This document shows positions 5,218 through 7,960 of a DNA stretch of 7,960 nt, piece by piece; position 1 is the stretch's first letter; each line of letters starts with the position of its first letter. Both the position numbers and the translations under genes were made by a program. This DNA comes from an uncultured Flammeovirgaceae bacterium (GTDB lineage: Bacteria > Bacteroidota > Bacteroidia > Cytophagales > Cyclobacteriaceae), in assembly GCA_946886805.1 (NCBI GenBank), contig CAMPJM010000167.1, positions 1-7,960 on the forward strand. The letters run 5' to 3'. The notes beneath the pieces were generated by a model. It saw nothing but the letters and a program-made list of their open reading frames with translations. It was not told the DNA's origin and made no database searches.

Positions 5218-5227
5218 AATCTTGTTG
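5218..5227 (-). repeat. 10-bp inverted repeat, right copy
   Basis: AATCTTGTTG on the plus strand is the reverse complement of 4455-4464. It lies in the 60-bp spacer between the aroF stop codon and the kinase ATG, 32 bases inside direct-repeat copy B; the left copy lies 8 bases inside copy A. Confidence 0.5.
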
Positions 5228-5259
5228 TTTTTCAAATTATTTCCCAAAAAAGTTCGATT

Positions 5260-5340
5260 ATCAAAAACTCTTCCTCAATTCATAAACTTTCCGCATCTTT
5301 TCTATCAGGGCAGTTGATTCCCTAAAGCTCAAGGTTTGTT
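5260..5340 (-). repeat. Direct repeat copy B, the live aroF 3' end
   Basis: These 81 bases are the last part of the intact aroF, from the second base of codon 311 through the stop plus one base. They are 78/81 identical to the orphan copy at 4366-4446. The match stops abruptly on both sides: one base past the stop codon, and inside codon 311. The divergence is clustered in the last 10 codons; the first 50 bases or so are identical. Confidence 0.93.
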
Positions 5341-6271
5341 GGCCGTCCGAATAAGCTTCTTCCGGCTTCTCATGCAATTCATAAATAACGCCATCCGCTC
5401 CAGCTATTATACAGGCCAAAGCCACCGGCTCAACATAGGCTCTTATGCCAATACCATGTGAAGGATCTGCTATTACGGGCAAATGTGTTTTCTCTTTCAG
5501 GATAGGAATGGCATTGATGTCCATGGTATTTCTGCTCGCTGTCTCATAGGTACGAATGCCTCTTTCACACAGCATTAACCGTTCGTTCCCAGCAGAAAAA
5601 ACATATTCAGCAGAGTGCAATAATTCATCAATGGATCCGGAAATGCCTCGCTTTATTAAAACTGCTTTATCAACCTTTCCCAATTCGTCCAACAAATTAA
5701 AGTTCTGTGTATTTCTCGCCCCAACCTGATAAATATCTGTATAATCATACATTTCTGCAATCTGAGAAACCTGCATCACTTCTGTAATGATTTTAATACC
5801 GGCCTCTTTTGCAGCTTTATGCCACATTTTTAATCCCTCTATTCCCAACCCTCGGAAAGAGTAAGGAGAACTTCGGGGCTTATATACTCCACCCCGCATT
5901 ATTTTTACCCCGTTGGCTTTTAGGTGATCTATAGTTTTATAAACCTGTTCTTCATTTTCAATGGAACAGGGACCGCCCATAATGGCAAAGTCTCCCTGGG
6001 AAATGGTCACCCCGTCTCCTATATCGATCACGCTCGGCGCCACTTTCCATTTCTTAGAAACCCATTTAAAGGCATCAGACACAATGTGGATATCAGCTAT
6101 TCCCGCCATCTGTCCAATTTCCCTGATATCGAAATCTGCCGACCCTATCCCTATCAGATAATCCCCTACCTGGGTTTTAACCTCGGTAGTTTTATATTTA
6201 ATTTTATCAGCTTTCTCTACAATAGCTTGTTTTTGGGCTTCTGAGATATCACTTCGTAATTGAATAATCAT
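5261..6271 (-). CDS. aroF: 3-deoxy-7-phosphoheptulonate (DAHP) synthase, type I-beta
   Basis: A 336-residue enzyme that condenses phosphoenolpyruvate and erythrose 4-phosphate, the first shikimate-pathway step. An N-terminal ferredoxin-like domain (about 1-70), as in the Thermotoga-type enzymes, precedes the barrel and is the usual allosteric module. Barrel motifs are complete: GGPCSIE (metal ligand C102), KPRSSPYSFRG (131-141, PEP binding), VGARNTQNF (R186), LIKRG (K208), ADPSHG (metal ligand H272), and the metal ligands E298 and D309. The ATG overlaps the trpA stop by 4 bases, so it is translationally coupled to trpBA, fitting supply of chorismate for tryptophan. The last 26 codons are duplicated downstream at 4366-4446. 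The symbol aroF follows common Bacteroidota annotation; aroG or aroA are also used. Confidence 0.95.
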   Translation of the reverse strand: MIIQLRSDISEAQKQAIVEKADKIKYKTTEVKTQVGDYLIGIGSADFDIREIGQMAGIADIHIVSDAFKWVSKKWKVAPSVIDIGDGVTISQGDFAIMGGPCSIENEEQVYKTIDHLKANGVKIMRGGVYKPRSSPYSFRGLGIEGLKMWHKAAKEAGIKIITEVMQVSQIAEMYDYTDIYQVGARNTQNFNLLDELGKVDKAVLIKRGISGSIDELLHSAEYVFSAGNERLMLCERGIRTYETASRNTMDINAIPILKEKTHLPVIADPSHGIGIRAYVEPVALACIIAGADGVIYELHEKPEEAYSDGQQTLSFRESTALIEKMRKVYELRKSF

Positions 6272-7059
6272 ACTGCTAAATTTTGAAGGCCTTTAACCTG
6301 TTCAACATATTCTTTAATGTCTTTGCGTATATTTTTACTGCTTCCTAATAATTTCACGAAAGCACTGCCTATTATGGCTCCATTCGAATATTGGCAGGCG
6401 GTACTAAAGGAAGAATGGTCGGAAATACCGAATCCTATTAAAGTAGGTTTTGAAAGGCTCATGGCTTTTACTCTTTCGAAATAGGCGATCTGTTCCTGAG
6501 AAATACCACTTTTTGCACCGGTAATACTTGCTGAAGATACCATATAGATGAACCCTTCCGATTCATCATCAATGAATCTTATCCGCTCCTCACCTGTTTG
6601 TGGCGTAATCAAAAATATGTTGTGAATGCCATTGCTATTAAAACAAGGTCTGAACTCTTTTATATAAGCCTTCATCGGCAAATCGGGTATAATTAAACCA
6701 TCTACCCCAATCTCTGCCATATCTTTACAGAAACGCTCCACACCATACTGCATTATGGGATTTAAATAACCCATTAGTAGTACGGGAATATGGATCTTTT
6801 CCCTCATTTTCTTTAACTGCTCTACGAGCAGCTTCAATGTCATCCCGTTTTTTAAAGCAACCTGATTGCTTTCCTGGATGGTAGGACCATCTGCTACAGG
6901 GTCAGAAAATGGGATTCCAATCTCCACCACATCTGCCCCTGACTCCTGAAGTGCTTCTAATATTGTCATGGTATCCTCTAATGCAGGATAACCGGCAGTA
7001 AAATATACCGATAAAACATTATTTTTTTTCTCTTTAAAAACCTTATCTATTCTGTTCAT
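6268..7059 (-). CDS. trpA: Tryptophan synthase alpha subunit
   Basis: A 263-residue TIM-barrel subunit that cleaves indole-3-glycerol phosphate to indole and glyceraldehyde 3-phosphate, passing indole to TrpB. Catalytic E47 and D58 lie in VVEIGIPFSDPVADGPTIQ. LLMGYLNPIMQYG and GLIIPDLP are the usual barrel strands, and the phosphate-binding glycines are in IGFGIS and GAIIGSAFV. The length is normal. It follows trpB after a 100-bp spacer made largely of octamer repeats and overlaps aroF by 4 bases (ATGA). The ATG at 7057-7059 has no clear Shine-Dalgarno. Confidence 0.98.
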   Translation of the reverse strand: MNRIDKVFKEKKNNVLSVYFTAGYPALEDTMTILEALQESGADVVEIGIPFSDPVADGPTIQESNQVALKNGMTLKLLVEQLKKMREKIHIPVLLMGYLNPIMQYGVERFCKDMAEIGVDGLIIPDLPMKAYIKEFRPCFNSNGIHNIFLITPQTGEERIRFIDDESEGFIYMVSSASITGAKSGISQEQIAYFERVKAMSLSKPTLIGFGISDHSSFSTACQYSNGAIIGSAFVKLLGSSKNIRKDIKEYVEQVKGLQNLAV

Positions 7060-7067
7060 TCTTGGAT

Positions 7068-7159
7068 TTGGTGATTTTGTGAATTGGTGATTGTTGAATT
7101 AGCGAATTGGTGAATTGCTACTAGAAATTAGCGCATTTACACATCAATTCATTGGTACA
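7068..7159. repeat. Octamer-phased repeats filling the trpB-trpA spacer
   Basis: Two sub-arrays are visible on the plus strand. At 7068-7114 are TTGGTGAT, TTTGTGAA, TTGGTGAT, a 7-base TGTTGAA, TTAGCGAA and TTGGTGAA. At 7128-7159 are four 8-base units that all end in CA (TTAGCGCA, TTTACACA, TCAATTCA, TTGGTACA), the last directly adjoining the trpB stop codon. Only about 13 bases between the two lie outside the pattern. The first sub-array is convincing; the second is looser. Confidence 0.7.
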
Positions 7160-7960
7160 TTAGTAGCCTCCCCACTTAATATAGGTATCTAAATCCTTAT
7201 CTCCTCTCCCACTTAAATTTATGACCACCACATCATCCGATTTGAAGGGCTTTTTCTCTAAAACTGCCATAGCATGCGCCGATTCAATGGCAGGGATAAT
7301 GCCTTCCATTCTACTTAATTCTACTCCAGCCACCATTGCTTCCTCATCTGTGATACTAATGAATTCCGCTCTGTTGGTTTCAAACAAATGGGCATAAATA
7401 GGGCCTATTCCCGGATAATCCAACCCTGCAGAAATAGAGTAAGGCTCGGTGATCTGACCATCATTTGTCTGCATCAACAGTGTTTTGCTGCCATGCAATA
7501 TCCCAGGTTTTCCCAAGGCAATGGTGGCAGCAGATTCACCGGAGTCAACTCCTTTACCTGCAGCTTCTACGGCAATTAATTTTACCGATTCCTCTTCCAG
7601 GTAATGATAAAATGCACCTGCCGCATTACTTCCACCACCCACACAGGCAATTACATAATCAGGATTCTTATTCCCAGTTTTTTCCTCCAGCTGCCATTGG
7701 ATTTCTTCGCTTATAATGGATTGAAATCTCGAAACCATATCAGGATACGGATGAGGCCCCACCACAGACCCTATAATATAATGTGTATCTACAGGATTGT
7801 TGATCCAGTGGCGCATAGCTTCATTAGTAGCATCCTTTAAAGTTCTACTTCCACTTAAAGCGGGAATAACTTCTGCACCCAATAATTTCATTCGCTCGAC
7901 ATTGGGTCTTTGCCTTTTCATATCTACCTCGCCCATATACACCAGGCACTCCATTCCCAT
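7160..7960 (-). CDS. trpB: Tryptophan synthase beta subunit, 5' end outside the window
   Basis: The 266 C-terminal residues of the PLP enzyme that joins indole and serine to make tryptophan. The family is about 390-400 residues, so roughly the first 125, including the PLP lysine, lie beyond the right edge. The methionine at the edge is internal ([16 protein letters not shown] is a mid-protein motif). The PLP-phosphate loop GGGSNAAG (108-115 of the visible part), [14 protein letters not shown] [11 protein letters not shown] (177-187), ESAHA (226-230) and the C-terminal [13 protein letters not shown] (248-260) are all typical. It is the first visible gene of the trpB-trpA-aroF series. Confidence 0.98.
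   Translation of the reverse strand: MGMECLVYMGEVDMKRQRPNVERMKLLGAEVIPALSGSRTLKDATNEAMRHWINNPVDTHYIIGSVVGPHPYPDMVSRFQSIISEEIQWQLEEKTGNKNPDYVIACVGGGSNAAGAFYHYLEEESVKLIAVEAAGKGVDSGESAATIALGKPGILHGSKTLLMQTNDGQITEPYSISAGLDYPGIGPIYAHLFETNRAEFISITDEEAMVAGVELSRMEGIIPAIESAHAMAVLEKKPFKSDDVVVINLSGRGDKDLDTYIKWGGY

Larger units (their letters stand above)
4366..5340. mobile_element. Putative gene-end-targeting insertion carrying a zeta-like kinase module
   Basis: The direct repeats of the aroF 3' end (4366-4446 and 5260-5340) enclose 813 bp that hold only the kinase gene and its small partner. A perfect 10-bp inverted repeat (4455-4464 and 5218-5227) lies just inside. One unit of unique module plus one repeat is 894 bp. 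Integrative elements that enter the 3' ends of genes often carry a replacement end, so the target gene stays intact and an orphan end is left at the far side; that is the arrangement seen here. No integrase or transposase is present, so the mobility mechanism is inferred. A duplication by ordinary recombination is the main alternative. Confidence 0.45.

Noticed and set aside
5201..5260. Promoter for the zeta-like kinase in the aroF-kinase spacer
   Set aside because: The best candidate, TAATTTG with a TTTG 22 bases upstream, is one base short of TAnnTTTG and has long spacing. It is too weak to call.
7160..7960. Treating the methionine at the window edge as the trpB start
   Set aside because: [16 protein letters not shown] is an internal TrpB motif; about 125 N-terminal residues, with the PLP lysine, are missing because the window ends.

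Overview
The window most likely comes from a Bacteroidota genome, probably of the Cytophagales/Cyclobacteriaceae type. The reasons are the moderately A+T-rich genes, start codons preceded by A/T-rich sequence with little Shine-Dalgarno, a fused hisIE, a type I-beta DAHP synthase directly behind trpBA, and a good match to the Bacteroidota promoter (TTTG, about 20 bases, TAnnTTTG) ahead of hisIE. The lineage call is an inference from style, not from a search.

Layout. Bases 1-114 hold the last 37 codons of a plus-strand cysteine-rich copper-binding four-helix-bundle protein. Bases 115-639 hold no gene I can name. From 640 to the right edge every gene lies on the minus strand. In transcription order these are trpB (5' end outside the window), trpA, a DAHP synthase (aroF), a zeta-toxin-like P-loop kinase, a 56-residue partner, a small antitoxin, a PIN-domain toxin, hisH, hisA, hisF and hisIE. 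The trp and aro genes supply the last step of tryptophan synthesis and the entry step of the shikimate pathway. The four his genes cover the steps from phosphoribosyl-ATP to imidazole glycerol phosphate. The other his genes are not in the window.

Between these two biosynthetic blocks sit two unrelated toxin-antitoxin-like modules in the same orientation. The kinase module is flanked by an 81-bp direct repeat (78 of 81 identical) that is the 3' end of aroF. One copy completes the live aroF. The other is an orphan tail on the far side of the module, ending in the same stop codon. A perfect 10-bp inverted repeat lies just inside these direct repeats. This looks like a small gene-end-targeting insertion, or a recombination scar, that brought in the toxin module without breaking aroF. 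It is the strongest candidate here for something undescribed.

A second theme is the spacers. Several are built of short degenerate tandem repeats with a period of 7 or 8 bases. After hisIE there is a heptamer array whose first unit contains the stop codon. Between trpB and trpA there are octamers that begin right after the stop codon. Weaker heptamers lie between hisH and hisA and after the copper-protein gene. The hisA-hisF spacer instead holds a palindrome plus a repeated half-copy.
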